Of a stretch of DNA of 64,000 nucleotides, positions 38,923 to 48,031 are shown in pieces. Numbering within the stretch: position 1 is the stretch's first letter; every line of letters starts with the position of its first letter. The stretch is from JBBSAT01 sp046351235. Its GTDB lineage: Bacteria; Myxococcota_A; Polyangia; Polyangiales; Sandaracinaceae. The notes below the pieces were generated by a model. The model did no database searches. It had not been told where the DNA came from and worked only from the letters and a program-made list of their open reading frames with translations. Where the stretch lies: NCBI GenBank assembly GCA_046351235.1, contig JAXLYV010000001.1, positions 620,001-684,000 of the forward strand, written 5' to 3'. Both the position numbers and the translations under genes were made by a program.

Positions 38923-39632
38923 GCGACGAGCGGACGCGCCGCTACTACGACGACTTCGCGACCACCTACGAGGGCGGGCGCGATCGCGGCTACCACGCGC
39001 TCGTCGACGACATCGAGGCCTCGCTCGTGATCCCCCACGCGCGCGGCAAGCGGGTGCTCGAGGTCGGGTGCGGCACGGGCCTGGTGCTCGCGCGGATCGC
39101 GCCCGTCGCCGAGCGCGCGGTCGGCGTCGATCTCTCTCCTGGGATGCTCGCGAAAGCGCGGGAACGGGGCCTCGAGGTCCACGAGGGCTCCGCCACCGCG
39201 CTCCCCTTCGAGGCGGAGTCCTTCGACGTCGTCTGCAGCTTCAAGGTCCTCGCCCACGTGCCGGACCTCCCGCAGGCCCTGCGCGAGGTGTCGCGGGTGC
39301 TACGTCCCGGCGGGATCGCGCTGCTCGAGCTCTACAACCGGCGGAGCCTGCGCTACCTCGCGCGCCGGATCGCCGGCGCGCGGCGCATCGGGAGCAGCCA
39401 TCGCGAGAGCGACATCTCGACCCGCTGGGACACGACCGACAGCATCCGTCGTGCCCTGCCACCCGAGCTGGAGCTGGAGCGTTTCGCGGGCGTACGAATC
39501 GTGACACCTGCCGCCGTGCTCCACGCGATTCCAGGCGTTCGCGCGCTGCTCGGGAAGGCCGAGCGGGTGCTCGCCGAGGGCCCCCTCGCCGAATGGGGTG
39601 GCTTTCTCGTGGCGGTCGCGAAAAAGCGCTGA
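38919..39632 (+). CDS. SAM-dependent class I methyltransferase
   Basis: 237 residues. Motif I 'VLEVGCGTGLVLARIAPVAE' (~46-60), acidic residue in 'AVGVDLSPGMLAKARERG', motif II region 'FDVVCSFKVLAHVPDLPQAL' and motif III 'EVSRVLRPGGIALLELYNRR' define a UbiE/BioC-type methyltransferase. The C-terminus carries 'FAGVRIVTPAAVLHAIPGVR'. Substrate unknown; overlap with the glycosyltransferase suggests a sugar or lipid acceptor. Confidence 0.88.
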   Translation: MSDERTRRYYDDFATTYEGGRDRGYHALVDDIEASLVIPHARGKRVLEVGCGTGLVLARIAPVAERAVGVDLSPGMLAKARERGLEVHEGSATALPFEAESFDVVCSFKVLAHVPDLPQALREVSRVLRPGGIALLELYNRRSLRYLARRIAGARRIGSSHRESDISTRWDTTDSIRRALPPELELERFAGVRIVTPAAVLHAIPGVRALLGKAERVLAEGPLAEWGGFLVAVAKKR

Positions 39633-39669
39633 TCCCACCGGATTTTCGAGAGGTTTGCGCATCTCGCCG

Positions 39670-39698
39670 TTGCGCGGCCCCCCCAACCCGTCTATACG
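39670..39698 (+). promoter_or_regulatory. Candidate promoter of TPR protein gene
   Basis: TTGCGC (39670-39675), 17 bp, TATACG (39693-39698), then 6 nt to the GTG start at 39705. The -10 box matches well and the spacing is ideal. Transcription would begin at or within a base of the start codon, a leaderless arrangement. Confidence 0.55.
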
Positions 39699-39704
39699 AG
39701 CTTC

Positions 39705-40940
39705 GTGACCGAGGAGAGCGGCGTCGATCAGCTTCGCCGGCGCGCCGAGCAGGCGATCGCGTCGGAGCAGGGGCGTCGCGTCATCGTGCCCCTGCTCGAG
39801 CGGCTGGTCACCGTGGCGCCCGAAGGAAGCCCGGCGTCGCTGTTCGCTCATCGTCACCTCGCGGAGTACCGCGTCGAGGAGCACCCGTGGCGGGCGCTGC
39901 TCAGCCTCCGCAAGGTCGCCGCCGCCCAGCCGGACGACGACGTCGTGCACGCGCTGATGGGCTTGGCCCAGGCGCTCCTCTCGAACTTCCGCGCCGCCAT
40001 CGAGGCCTATCGCCGCGCGCTCGCGATCGCGCCGCGCAACCCCTGGTACCACCACAACCTCGGGCACCTGCTCGACGTGGCGCTCGATCGACCTGATCAG
40101 GCCCTCAAGCACCTCGAGCTCGCGCACAAGGCGACCGCGCCCAACGATCCCGAGATCGCCGCGTCGCTCGCCCATTGTCTGGCGCGTCTCGGCAAGCTCG
40201 AGCAGGCGCGTGTTCTCGCCGCGGGCGCCGTGGCGGCCGCGCCGCGGAGTGCCGATCACAAGCGTCTGCTCGAGTGGATCGATCAGGGTGCGCCCGCGGA
40301 GGCGAAGGTCGCGCCGACGCCTTCGCGCGCTCCCACGGGCGGCTCCACGCCGGTGGCCGCGCCCACGCCCAGCACGACGACGAGCACCGGTCAGACGAGC
40401 GCCGCTTCGAGCGCCGGGGCGGTGCCGGCCTCGCCCATGCTGAGCGTGGTCCACACGAGCTCGGTGAACGGCGGGACCGTCGGGCCGGTCTCGGGCGTCG
40501 GTGCCGCCGCGAGCGGTATGGCCCAGGTCGCCGCCCAGGTCGGCGTGCCGGCTCCGGCGCCGCAGCCGGTCCCGTCGATTCCCGGCGCGCGCGCGGCCCG
40601 CAAGCAGGACCTCGAGGCGATCGATCCGAACGATCCGGTCCTGCCGATCATCGCCGATGCGATGCGCGAGGGCGGCTTCACCCGAGAGCACGTGGCGCGC
40701 GCGCGACGCTTGTGGACCGACTACCGGCAGACGCGCGGCTCGTGGGAGCTGTTGAAGCCGGACGTCTGCGCGGCCGCGCTCGAGTACGCGATCGCCCGCT
40801 TGCACGGCCTCGACGGCGTGACGCGCGCGTCGGTCGCGCGCCGCTACGGCGTGAGCGCGAGCGCCATCGCAGACCGCTTCGACGACATGCAGGTCGTGCT
40901 CGCCCTCCGGCCCGCCGATCCTCGCTACTACACCGTCTGA
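39705..40940 (+). CDS. TPR protein with C-terminal cyclin-like/helix-turn-helix domain
   Basis: 411 residues, GTG start. Residues ~10-185 are TPR-like helices ('ALMGLAQALLSNFRAAIEAY', 'NPWYHHNLGHLLDVALDRPD', 'SLAHCLARLGKLEQARVLAA'). A Pro/Ser/Thr-rich linker (~200-300) leads to a C-terminal ~100 residues 'LKPDVCAAALEYAIARLHGL' + 'VTRASVARRYGVSASAIADR' resembling a cyclin-box/TFIIB-like or DUF6398-type helical domain ending in a helix-turn-helix. It may be a DNA- or RNA-linked adaptor. The resemblance is by eye; function unknown. Confidence 0.72.
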   Translation: MTEESGVDQLRRRAEQAIASEQGRRVIVPLLERLVTVAPEGSPASLFAHRHLAEYRVEEHPWRALLSLRKVAAAQPDDDVVHALMGLAQALLSNFRAAIEAYRRALAIAPRNPWYHHNLGHLLDVALDRPDQALKHLELAHKATAPNDPEIAASLAHCLARLGKLEQARVLAAGAVAAAPRSADHKRLLEWIDQGAPAEAKVAPTPSRAPTGGSTPVAAPTPSTTTSTGQTSAASSAGAVPASPMLSVVHTSSVNGGTVGPVSGVGAAASGMAQVAAQVGVPAPAPQPVPSIPGARAARKQDLEAIDPNDPVLPIIADAMREGGFTREHVARARRLWTDYRQTRGSWELLKPDVCAAALEYAIARLHGLDGVTRASVARRYGVSASAIADRFDDMQVVLALRPADPRYYTV

Positions 40941-41001
40941 CCCGTCGTCTTCACCGACCCGCGGCGCGGCGCGCGCAGCGCGTGCGACCCTTCCGATTGC
41001 C

Positions 41002-42258
41002 GTGCGCACGTTCGACCGTTCCTGCCTCCCCGCCGACGTGATCCGCATCGCGGAGACGATCGCGCGCCACGACCACCGCGCCTGGGTCGTCGGCGGCTGC
41101 GTGCGCGACGTGCTGATGGGGCGCCCCGCCAAGGACTGGGACCTCGCGACCACCGCGCATCCCCACGAGATCCAGAAGATGTTCCGGCGCGTCGTCCCCA
41201 CCGGGATCCAGCACGGCACGGTCACGGTCGTGCTCGGGGGCACGGGCTACGAGGTCACGACGCTGCGCGGGGAGGGCGCCTACACCGACGGGCGTCGGCC
41301 GGACAGCGTGCACTTCGTCGGGACGATCGACGAAGATCTCGCCCGTCGCGACTTCACGGTGAACGCCATCGCCTTCGATCCGATGGCGGGCGCGCTCGTC
41401 GATCCCTGGCATGGATGCGCCGACCTCGACCTCGGCATTCTTCGCGCGGTCGGCGACGCACGGGAGCGCTTCGCGGAAGACGGGCTGCGCGCCCTGCGAG
41501 CGGCCCGGTTCGTGGCGACGCTCGAGATGGAGCTCGACCCCGTCACCGAGGCCGCGATCCCGGGGGCGCTCGATACGTTCGCGAAGGTCTCGGCCGAGCG
41601 CGTGCGTGACGAGTGGGAGAAGGCATGTCGCGCCGCGCAGCCTTCGCGCGCGTTCGCGGTGATGCGGCGCACGGGAATGCTCTCGCGGACGGCGCCGATG
41701 CTCGACGCGCTCTCGAGCGAGGCCTTCGCGCGCGCGATCGCGCGGATGGACGCGGCGCCGCGAACGCTGGCGATGCGCGTCGGGGCCCTCCTGCACGAAG
41801 TGACGATCGCGCGTCCCGCGCTCGACGCTTGGCTGAGGGACCTGCGCTTCTCGGGGCCCGACCGGGAGCGGGTGCTCGTCCTCCACGCGCACGCGGGCCT
41901 CGCGCTCTCCACGCTCTCGGACCTCGAGCGCCGCCGGCTCGTGGCGCGCGCCGGCCTCGACGAGGCGCGCGCGATCGTCGCGCTCGCGAGCGCGGATCTC
42001 GCAGCGCGTGGCCTGCCCGACAGCGCGCGCGCGGTCGCCGACGCGATCGAGATGGACGTGCAGGCGCGCGTCCCGACGGCGACCCGCGAGCTCGCCGTGA
42101 CGGGGCACGACCTCATGCGCGAGCTCGGCATCCCGCCGGGGCGCGAGATCGGGCGCTTGCTCGAGGCGCTGCTCGAGATCGTGCTCGCGGAGCCCGCGCA
42201 GAACGAGCGCGGGACGCTGCTGGCGCGGGCGGCTACGCTGCGGGCGAGCGCGCCATGA
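41002..42258 (+). CDS. CCA-adding / poly(A) polymerase family tRNA nucleotidyltransferase
   Basis: 418 residues, GTG start. Class II nucleotidyltransferase head: 'VVGGCVRDVLMGRPAKDWDL' with the DxD carboxylates, 'FVGTIDEDLARRDFTVNAIA' and 'EDGLRALRAARFVATLEMEL'. The C-terminal helical domain carries an HD-like stretch without the metal His-Asp pair. It adds CCA to tRNA 3' ends, or in some lineages only A or CC. Whether this is a full CCA enzyme cannot be told by eye. Coupled by ATGA to the CpsB-like gene. Confidence 0.88.
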   Translation: MRTFDRSCLPADVIRIAETIARHDHRAWVVGGCVRDVLMGRPAKDWDLATTAHPHEIQKMFRRVVPTGIQHGTVTVVLGGTGYEVTTLRGEGAYTDGRRPDSVHFVGTIDEDLARRDFTVNAIAFDPMAGALVDPWHGCADLDLGILRAVGDARERFAEDGLRALRAARFVATLEMELDPVTEAAIPGALDTFAKVSAERVRDEWEKACRAAQPSRAFAVMRRTGMLSRTAPMLDALSSEAFARAIARMDAAPRTLAMRVGALLHEVTIARPALDAWLRDLRFSGPDRERVLVLHAHAGLALSTLSDLERRRLVARAGLDEARAIVALASADLAARGLPDSARAVADAIEMDVQARVPTATRELAVTGHDLMRELGIPPGREIGRLLEALLEIVLAEPAQNERGTLLARAATLRASAP

Positions 42259-42977
42259 AGGGCTTCGTCGACCTCCACCTGCACTACGTCCCGGCCGTCG
42301 ACGACGGCGTCAAGACGTTGGACGAGACCCGGCGCCTGCTCGAGGGCCTCGCGCAGCTCGGGTACGCGCGCTGCGTCGCGACGCCTCACATGCGCTCGGG
42401 CATGTTCGACAACGACAAGCGGGGCCTCGAAGCGGCCTATGCCCGAGTCGCCGAGAGCCTCCGTGGCGCGGCCGTGCCCGCGCTGGGCCTCGCCAGCGAG
42501 CACTTCTTCGACGACGTCTTCTGGATGCGCTTCGAGCGCGGCGAAACGCTGCCGTATCCGGGCGCGAGCGCGATCCTCGTGGAGCTCCACCCCGACCGCT
42601 GGCCGCGGGGCCTCGCCGAGCGCTTCTTCCAGATGCAGCTCCGCAACATCCGCCCGGTCCTCGCCCATCCGGAGCGCTATGCACCGCTCGCGAGCGAGAC
42701 CGAGCCCCTCGATCCGCTGCTCGATGCCGGCGCTCTGACGCAGCTCGATCTGATGTCGCTCGTCGGGCGCTACGGCGATCGCCCGCGCCGCGTCGCCGAG
42801 CGCCTGCTCGACGAGGGCGCTTACGACATCGCCTGCACGGACGCTCATCGCCCCGAGGACGTGGAGCACGTCGCGCGCGCGATCGAGCGCCTGCGTGCGC
42901 TCGTCGGCGACGACGAAGCCCAGCTCTTGCTGGCGAAGAACCCCGCCGGCGTCCTCGACGGCTCGTACGACCCCTGA
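42255..42977 (+). CDS. CpsB/CapC-family metal-dependent tyrosine phosphatase (PHP fold)
   Basis: 240 residues, ATG overlapping the previous stop. PHP-fold metal motif 'FVDLHLHYVPAVDDGVKTLD' (~4-20), then 'CVATPHMRSGMF' and 'GLASEHFFDDVF', 'PVLAHPERYAPLASE' and 'ACTDAHRP'. This set of His/Asp residues matches CpsB/Wzb-like PHP phosphatases that dephosphorylate tyrosine kinases controlling polysaccharide export. Here no cps cluster is adjacent, so it may have a different target. Converges with the large kinase gene (8-bp gap). Confidence 0.85.
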   Translation: MKGFVDLHLHYVPAVDDGVKTLDETRRLLEGLAQLGYARCVATPHMRSGMFDNDKRGLEAAYARVAESLRGAAVPALGLASEHFFDDVFWMRFERGETLPYPGASAILVELHPDRWPRGLAERFFQMQLRNIRPVLAHPERYAPLASETEPLDPLLDAGALTQLDLMSLVGRYGDRPRRVAERLLDEGAYDIACTDAHRPEDVEHVARAIERLRALVGDDEAQLLLAKNPAGVLDGSYDP

Positions 42978-42985
42978 GCGAGCGG

Positions 42986-45900
42986 CTACACGGAGCCGCG
43001 TCGCACGCGCTCGAGGCGGGTCGCGATCGCCGCGCGCACGCCGTCGGCGGCGTCTTCGAGCCCGCGGGCCTGCAGCGCGTCGACCATCCGGCGCATCGCG
43101 TGGATCGTGAACGCCTCGTCGTGCGGCACGCGCGCGTACGCGTCGGTGAACGCGCGCACGCTGGCGCGCGCGGTCTGGTCGGAGTCGAGCGCGACGCTCA
43201 GCCACGCGAGGAAGCCGAGGAGCATCGTCTGACGCCAGGGATCTCCGGTCGCCATGACGGAGCGGGCCCGCTCGGTCATGGCCGCGCGCGCCCCGGCCGC
43301 GTCGCCCGCGAGGAGCATTCGGCGTGCTTCGAGGTCGACGCAGCATCCCAGTGCCTCTTCGTCGCGCGCGCTCGCCGCCTCGGCCTGCACCTCTGCGGTC
43401 GCCGCCCTCGCTTCTTCCAGACGTCCGAGCACGAGGAGCGACTCGGCGTAGTTCATGCGCGCGACGCGGGCGCGCCACGGCATTCCGGCCGCGAGCTGGT
43501 AGCGGTACGCGCGCTCCCACGCGAGGAGCGCCTCGTCGGGGCGCTCCCGGAGCACGGCGAGGTCCGCGATCCGGTGCGCCGAGGCCGCGCCGATCGCCGC
43601 GAGGTCGGGATCGTCGGCGCTCGCCGAGGCCTCGCACGCGCGGGCGATGCGCTCGGCGTCGGCGAAACGGTCTTGGTAGAAGGCCACGTCGGCCTCGAAC
43701 GACTCGCACGAGAGCACGAGCCGTTCTTCGCCGGCGGCCCGCGCGAGGGCGAGCGCCCGCGTGATCGCGATCCGCGCGGCGTCGTACTCGAGCGCGTAGT
43801 AGCGCGTGCGGGCCTCGGCGAGGGCGAGCGTGGCGCGTCGAACCGACATCGCCGATTCCCCGTCGTCCTCGAGCCAGCCGAGGGCGGTGGCGAGATGGCC
43901 GGCGGCCGTCGCGCGGTCGCCGCTCCACGCGCTCTTCTCGATCGCGTGCAGCTGCCGGTCCCAGGCGCGGTCCTTCGCGCCGGCGCGCCTCAGCAGATCG
44001 GCCACGGCGGCCGCCACGTCGGAGCGCTCCTTGCCGTGCCGGGCCACGAGGCCGTTCGCGACGTCGACGAAGACGCGCGCACGCGACGGGCTCGCCTCGA
44101 GGCGGCCGATCAGCGTCTCTTGGACCAGCTGGTGATCGAAGCTGAAGAGCGACCCGCCTTCGGCGCGAATCAGCCCGTGGAGCAGCGCGCGATCGAGCAC
44201 GGCGTCGACGGACCGGCTCATCGTGCGGTCGGACGCGACGCAGGCTCGCAGCACCGGGTCCTCGAAGAACGAGCCCAGCAGCGCCGCGCGCACCAGGATC
44301 CCCTCGGCCACCGCCGCATCGGTCTCGAGGCCACCGAGCATCGCCTCGATGCGCGCTCCCACCAGCGTGGCGAGCGGACGGTCGCCGAGCAGGTCGAACA
44401 AGCTGGCCTCGCCTCGCGGGGCGAGCCCCTCCGGCCGTGGCTCGAGCAGATCCCCGGCGGCGAGCGCGCGCACGACCTCCACGAGCAGCATCGGGGAGCC
44501 GTCCAGCCGGGCCACCATCTCGTCGAGCAAGGACGGAGCGAGCGGGGCGAGACCGGCGAGCAGCTCGCGCCGCTCGCGATCGTCGAGGGGGCCGAGCGTG
44601 TGCAGCGTCGCGTGCGGAGAGGCGAGCAGCGGCGCGATCCGCGCGCGCGAAGCGGCGTGCTGCAGCGTGCCGGCGCGCAGGGTCGCGACCACGAGAACGC
44701 GCGCATCCTGCTGCGCGAGCAGGCGCTCCACGAGGTCGAGCGCCCCGTCGCGGGCCCAGGCGAGGTCGTCGAGCCACAAGTAGACGGGCGCCGAGCGCGA
44801 CAGGCCGCGTAGGACGGCATGCGTGAGGTCGACGACCTCGGCGATCGAGGGGCGATCGGCCGACTCGGTGGCGGTCGCGGTGAGCCACCGGTGCAGGCGC
44901 TCGAGATCGGTGCCTCCCTCGGCGGCGAGCCAGGCCCAGCTCTCGCGCGGATCGCGGGGGCGACCGAGCCAGCGAGAGAGCAAGCGGAAGAGCCCTCCGG
45001 AGACGTCGCTGCCGCGCGCGTCGAAGCCCGTCGCGGCGCCCTCCATGAGCCCGCGACGCTCCACCTCCTCGAGGCCGAGGCGCGCGAGCCGGCTCTTGCC
45101 GATCCCGGGCTCGCCCACGTACGCGACGAGCCGGACGCCGCCGTTGCGGACGACTTCGTCGACGGCGGTGAAGAGGGCCTCGCGCTCTCCCCGGCGGCCG
45201 GCGAACGGCGCATCGCGCGCGCCGAGGAACGTGAAGGCGGCCGCGGGATCGGCGGGCGCCGGCAACAGGCGCAGGTCCATCTCGTCGGTCTCGGCGACCG
45301 ACCTCGACGCGCTCGGGAGGGCCGTCGCCTCGAAGGACGGATCCACCGACGTGCGTGCCGCCGCGTGGCTGCCGGGCGAGCTCGTCGGCTCGCTCTCGAC
45401 GACGTGTGGCGCGAGCCGATCGAGCTGGGCCCGGACCCGCGCCGCGAAGCGCTCGCGCCGGCGTACGCGTGGGTCGAGCAGTCGATCGATCAGGGCCTGC
45501 AGCTCCTCGGGCACCGAGAGCCCCGGGCGCTCGCGCCGGTCGGCACCGGGCGCGTAGTCGCGCTTCTCGCGGTCGAGCGCGGCGAGGTCGTCGATCGAGC
45601 GGAACGGCGAGCTGCCGCGGAGCACGTGCGCCAGCATCACGCCGAAGGCGTAGAGGTCCGTGAAGGGCCCGACCGGGCCCTCGCCGCTGATCTGCTCGGG
45701 CGGCATGAACTCGGGCGTGCCGGCGATCGGCCGCTCTTGATCCTGGTCGAGGGGATCGACGACGGCGGCGACGCCGAAGTCCACCAGCCGGATGCTCTGA
45801 TCGCGCGAGTCGATGAGCACGTTCGGCGGCTTCAGATCGCGGTGCACGACCTGCATCGCGTGCGCCGCCTCGAGGCCCTCGAGGGTCTCCGTCAGCGCGC

Positions 45901-46231
45901 GCGCGACGGTGGGCCAGCCGGGCCAGGCGACGAAGAAGCGCTCGAGGTCGTGGCCCGGCACGAGCTCCATGACGAGGAAGGGCGCTCCTTCGGGATCGCG
46001 GCCGACGTCGATGACGCGCGCGATGCGGCGGTGCCGAACGCGCGCTGCGGCGGTCGCCTCGTCGAGCAAGAGGCGGCGGCGTAGCGCATCGCCGCCGCCG
46101 CGGAGCGTCTTGACGGCCACTTCCATGCGCGTCGGGTGATGGACGGCGCGGTAGACGCGCCCCATGCCGCCTTCGCCCAAGAGCTCGACGAGCTCGTACG
46201 CCGCGCCTTCCACGCGCCGCGAGCGTGCCAC
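42986..46231 (-). CDS. Ser/Thr protein kinase fused to AAA-type ATPase and TPR-like region
   Basis: 1081 residues, GTG start. Residues ~10-290: kinase with LLGEGGMGRVYRAVHH, VAVKTL Lys, HRDLKPPN and VDFGVAA. Residues ~355-720: STAND/AAA ATPase with Walker A 'GEPGIGKSRLARLG' and Walker B 'VYLWLDDLAWA', followed by a winged-helix-like region. Residues ~720-1080: helical repeats rich in Ala/Arg, like the TPRs of LuxR/MalT-type regulators. Such kinase-ATPase proteins are a hallmark of myxobacterial signalling and act as large cytoplasmic sensors. Divergent from the GNAT gene, 47 bp apart. Confidence 0.9.
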   Translation of the reverse strand: MARSRRVEGAAYELVELLGEGGMGRVYRAVHHPTRMEVAVKTLRGGGDALRRRLLLDEATAAARVRHRRIARVIDVGRDPEGAPFLVMELVPGHDLERFFVAWPGWPTVARALTETLEGLEAAHAMQVVHRDLKPPNVLIDSRDQSIRLVDFGVAAVVDPLDQDQERPIAGTPEFMPPEQISGEGPVGPFTDLYAFGVMLAHVLRGSSPFRSIDDLAALDREKRDYAPGADRRERPGLSVPEELQALIDRLLDPRVRRRERFAARVRAQLDRLAPHVVESEPTSSPGSHAAARTSVDPSFEATALPSASRSVAETDEMDLRLLPAPADPAAAFTFLGARDAPFAGRRGEREALFTAVDEVVRNGGVRLVAYVGEPGIGKSRLARLGLEEVERRGLMEGAATGFDARGSDVSGGLFRLLSRWLGRPRDPRESWAWLAAEGGTDLERLHRWLTATATESADRPSIAEVVDLTHAVLRGLSRSAPVYLWLDDLAWARDGALDLVERLLAQQDARVLVVATLRAGTLQHAASRARIAPLLASPHATLHTLGPLDDRERRELLAGLAPLAPSLLDEMVARLDGSPMLLVEVVRALAAGDLLEPRPEGLAPRGEASLFDLLGDRPLATLVGARIEAMLGGLETDAAVAEGILVRAALLGSFFEDPVLRACVASDRTMSRSVDAVLDRALLHGLIRAEGGSLFSFDHQLVQETLIGRLEASPSRARVFVDVANGLVARHGKERSDVAAAVADLLRRAGAKDRAWDRQLHAIEKSAWSGDRATAAGHLATALGWLEDDGESAMSVRRATLALAEARTRYYALEYDAARIAITRALALARAAGEERLVLSCESFEADVAFYQDRFADAERIARACEASASADDPDLAAIGAASAHRIADLAVLRERPDEALLAWERAYRYQLAAGMPWRARVARMNYAESLLVLGRLEEARAATAEVQAEAASARDEEALGCCVDLEARRMLLAGDAAGARAAMTERARSVMATGDPWRQTMLLGFLAWLSVALDSDQTARASVRAFTDAYARVPHDEAFTIHAMRRMVDALQARGLEDAADGVRAAIATRLERVRRGSV

Positions 46232-46241
46232 GAACGGCGGG

Positions 46242-46269
46242 TTGCTGCGCGTTCGCTCGGCGCGATAAC
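46242..46269 (+). promoter_or_regulatory. Candidate promoter of GNAT-like gene
   Basis: TTGCTG (46242-46247), 16 bp, GATAAC (46264-46269; 4 of 6), 9 nt before the ATG at 46279. It sits in the 47-bp divergent gap shared with the kinase gene. Confidence 0.4.
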
Positions 46270-46278
46270 ACGCGCCGC

Positions 46279-47415
46279 ATGAGCGTCGAGATCCGACAGC
46301 ATGTTCCCGGCGAGGACACGCGCGACTTCGTCGAGGCGGCCTACGCCGTCTTCGAGGGGGACCCCGCGTGGGTCGCGCCGCTGCGGATGGTGATGCACGA
46401 GAAGCTCGACCCGAAGAAGGACCCCTTCTTCGCGCACGCCGACGTCGCGCTCTTCACGGCACGCAAGGACGGCAAGCTCGTGGGGCGCGTCTCGGCGACC
46501 GTCGACCGTGCCTGGCTCGACCTCTACCGGGATCAGACCGGGCACATCGGCTACTTCGACACGATCGACGATCTCGAGGTGGCGCGTGCGCTGCTCGATC
46601 GCGCGGAGGCGTGGCTGCGCGAGCGTGGGATGAAGCGCGCGAACGGCCCGATGAGCTTCAACGCCAACCAGGAGATCGGCCTGCTCGTGGACGGCTTCGA
46701 GCACCCGCCGCAGCTCGACATGGGCCACTCGCGCCCGTGGCAAGGCGGGCTGATCGAGCGCTGCGGCTACGCGAAAGAGAAAGACCTCTTCGCGTGGCGC
46801 TACGGCACCGAGCTCGAGCACAACGCGCGCACGACGAAGGCGTGGGAGTCCATCCGCGCGCTCCCCGAGGTGAAGCTCCGCAGCGTGCGCCCCAAGCGCA
46901 TGCGCGAAGAGCTCGACATCATCATGACCATCTACAACGAGACCTGGGCCGGCAAGTGGGGCTACGTGCCCATCACGGCCGCCGAGCTCGACAAGATGGC
47001 CAAGGACATGTCGCTCGTGCTCGATCCCGAGATCGCGTTCATCGCCGAGATCGACGGGGTGCCGGCCGGGATGTGCGTCATGATCCCCAACCTGAACGAG
47101 GCGATCGCCGACCTCGGGGGCAGCCTGTTCCCGTTCGGCTGGATGAAGCTCGTCTGGCGGACGCAGATCACGCACCCGCGCTCGGCGCGCCTCATCTTGC
47201 TCGGGGTGCGCGAGCACGTGCGAAAGAACGTGAAGCGCTACGGCGGCCTGAGCGCCGCGATGTACGTCGAGGTCAGCACGCGCGGCCGGAACAAGGGCTA
47301 CACGTGGGCCGAGCTCGGCTGGACGCGCGAGGACGACGCCCCGATCAACCTCGGCATCCGCTCCATGGGGGCGAAGGTCTACAAGACGTACCGCGTCTAC
47401 GAGAAGCCGCTCTGA
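46279..47415 (+). CDS. GNAT-like acyltransferase family protein
   Basis: 378 residues. Starts 'SVEIRQHVPGEDTRDFVEAA' and has 'WVAPLRMVMHEKLDPKKDPF', 'MSFNANQEIGLLVDGFEHPP' and 'MYVEVSTRGRNKGYTWAELG', conserved blocks of a large GNAT-like family often annotated as N-acetyltransferase. The C-half 'RNKGYTWAELGWTREDDAPI' shows the family's ending 'GAKVYKTYRVYEKPL'. No obvious acetyl-CoA P-loop can be assigned with certainty. Cytoplasmic; acceptor unknown. Confidence 0.78.
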   Translation: MSVEIRQHVPGEDTRDFVEAAYAVFEGDPAWVAPLRMVMHEKLDPKKDPFFAHADVALFTARKDGKLVGRVSATVDRAWLDLYRDQTGHIGYFDTIDDLEVARALLDRAEAWLRERGMKRANGPMSFNANQEIGLLVDGFEHPPQLDMGHSRPWQGGLIERCGYAKEKDLFAWRYGTELEHNARTTKAWESIRALPEVKLRSVRPKRMREELDIIMTIYNETWAGKWGYVPITAAELDKMAKDMSLVLDPEIAFIAEIDGVPAGMCVMIPNLNEAIADLGGSLFPFGWMKLVWRTQITHPRSARLILLGVREHVRKNVKRYGGLSAAMYVEVSTRGRNKGYTWAELGWTREDDAPINLGIRSMGAKVYKTYRVYEKPL

Positions 47416-47439
47416 CGCTCCTCGTCACACGCCGTTCTC

Positions 47440-47467
47440 TTTACAGCGCCTCCGGTCCGGCTACTCT
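47440..47467 (+). promoter_or_regulatory. Candidate promoter of purE-purK
   Basis: TTTACA (47440-47445, 5 of 6), 16 bp, TACTCT (47462-47467), 12 nt before the purE ATG. A likely start for the purEK unit. Confidence 0.45.
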
Positions 47468-47479
47468 CGCGCCTTCCCG

Positions 47480-48022
47480 ATGGGCCCCGGAAAGCGGAAA
47501 TCGTCGCTCGAGAAACGCGCGCGGTCGGAATCGAGGCCGCTCGTCGGCGTCGTGATGGGCTCGCGCTCCGACTGGAAGGACACGATGGAGCACGCCGCGG
47601 CGATGCTCGATCAGCTCGGCGTGCCGCACGAGGTGCAGGTCGTGTCGGCGCATCGCACGCCCGATCTCTTGTTCTCGTACGCGGAGCAGGCGAGCGAGCG
47701 CGGGCTCGTCGCGATCATCGCCGGGGCCGGGGGCGCGGCGCACCTGCCCGGCATGCTCGCGGCCAAGACGCAGGTGCCGGTGCTCGGGGTGCCCGTGCAG
47801 TCGAAGGCGCTGAACGGCCTCGATTCGCTGCTCTCGATCGTGCAGATGCCGGCCGGCATCCCCGTCGCCACGTTCGCGATCGGCAAGGCCGGCGCGACGA
47901 ACGCGGCGATCTTCGCCGCGGCCATGATCGCGCGGGACGACGAGACCGTGCGTGAGCGGCTGCGCGCCTTCCGCGCCAAGCAGACCGGCGACGTGCTGGC
48001 GGCCCCCGACCCGCGCGTGTAG
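47480..48022 (+). CDS. purE: N5-carboxyaminoimidazole ribonucleotide mutase
   Basis: 180 residues. PurE core: 'LVGVVMGSRSDWKDTMEHAA', 'VSAHRTPDLLFSYAEQASER', 'IIAGAGGAAHLPGMLAAKTQ', 'PVLGVPVQSKALNGLDSLLS'. It moves the carboxyl group from N5-CAIR to CAIR in purine synthesis, working with PurK next door. An N-terminal extension of ~20 Arg/Lys-rich residues precedes the core; a start at the later Val/Met is possible. It lies 9 bp before purK. Confidence 0.95.
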   Translation: MGPGKRKSSLEKRARSESRPLVGVVMGSRSDWKDTMEHAAAMLDQLGVPHEVQVVSAHRTPDLLFSYAEQASERGLVAIIAGAGGAAHLPGMLAAKTQVPVLGVPVQSKALNGLDSLLSIVQMPAGIPVATFAIGKAGATNAAIFAAAMIARDDETVRERLRAFRAKQTGDVLAAPDPRV

Positions 48023-48031
48023 GAGCGCCCC

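Noticed and set aside
41280..46319. 1679-codon minus-strand open frame
   Set aside because: Highly Arg/Ala-biased and overlapping both the CCA enzyme and the kinase gene in a wrong frame; a shadow.
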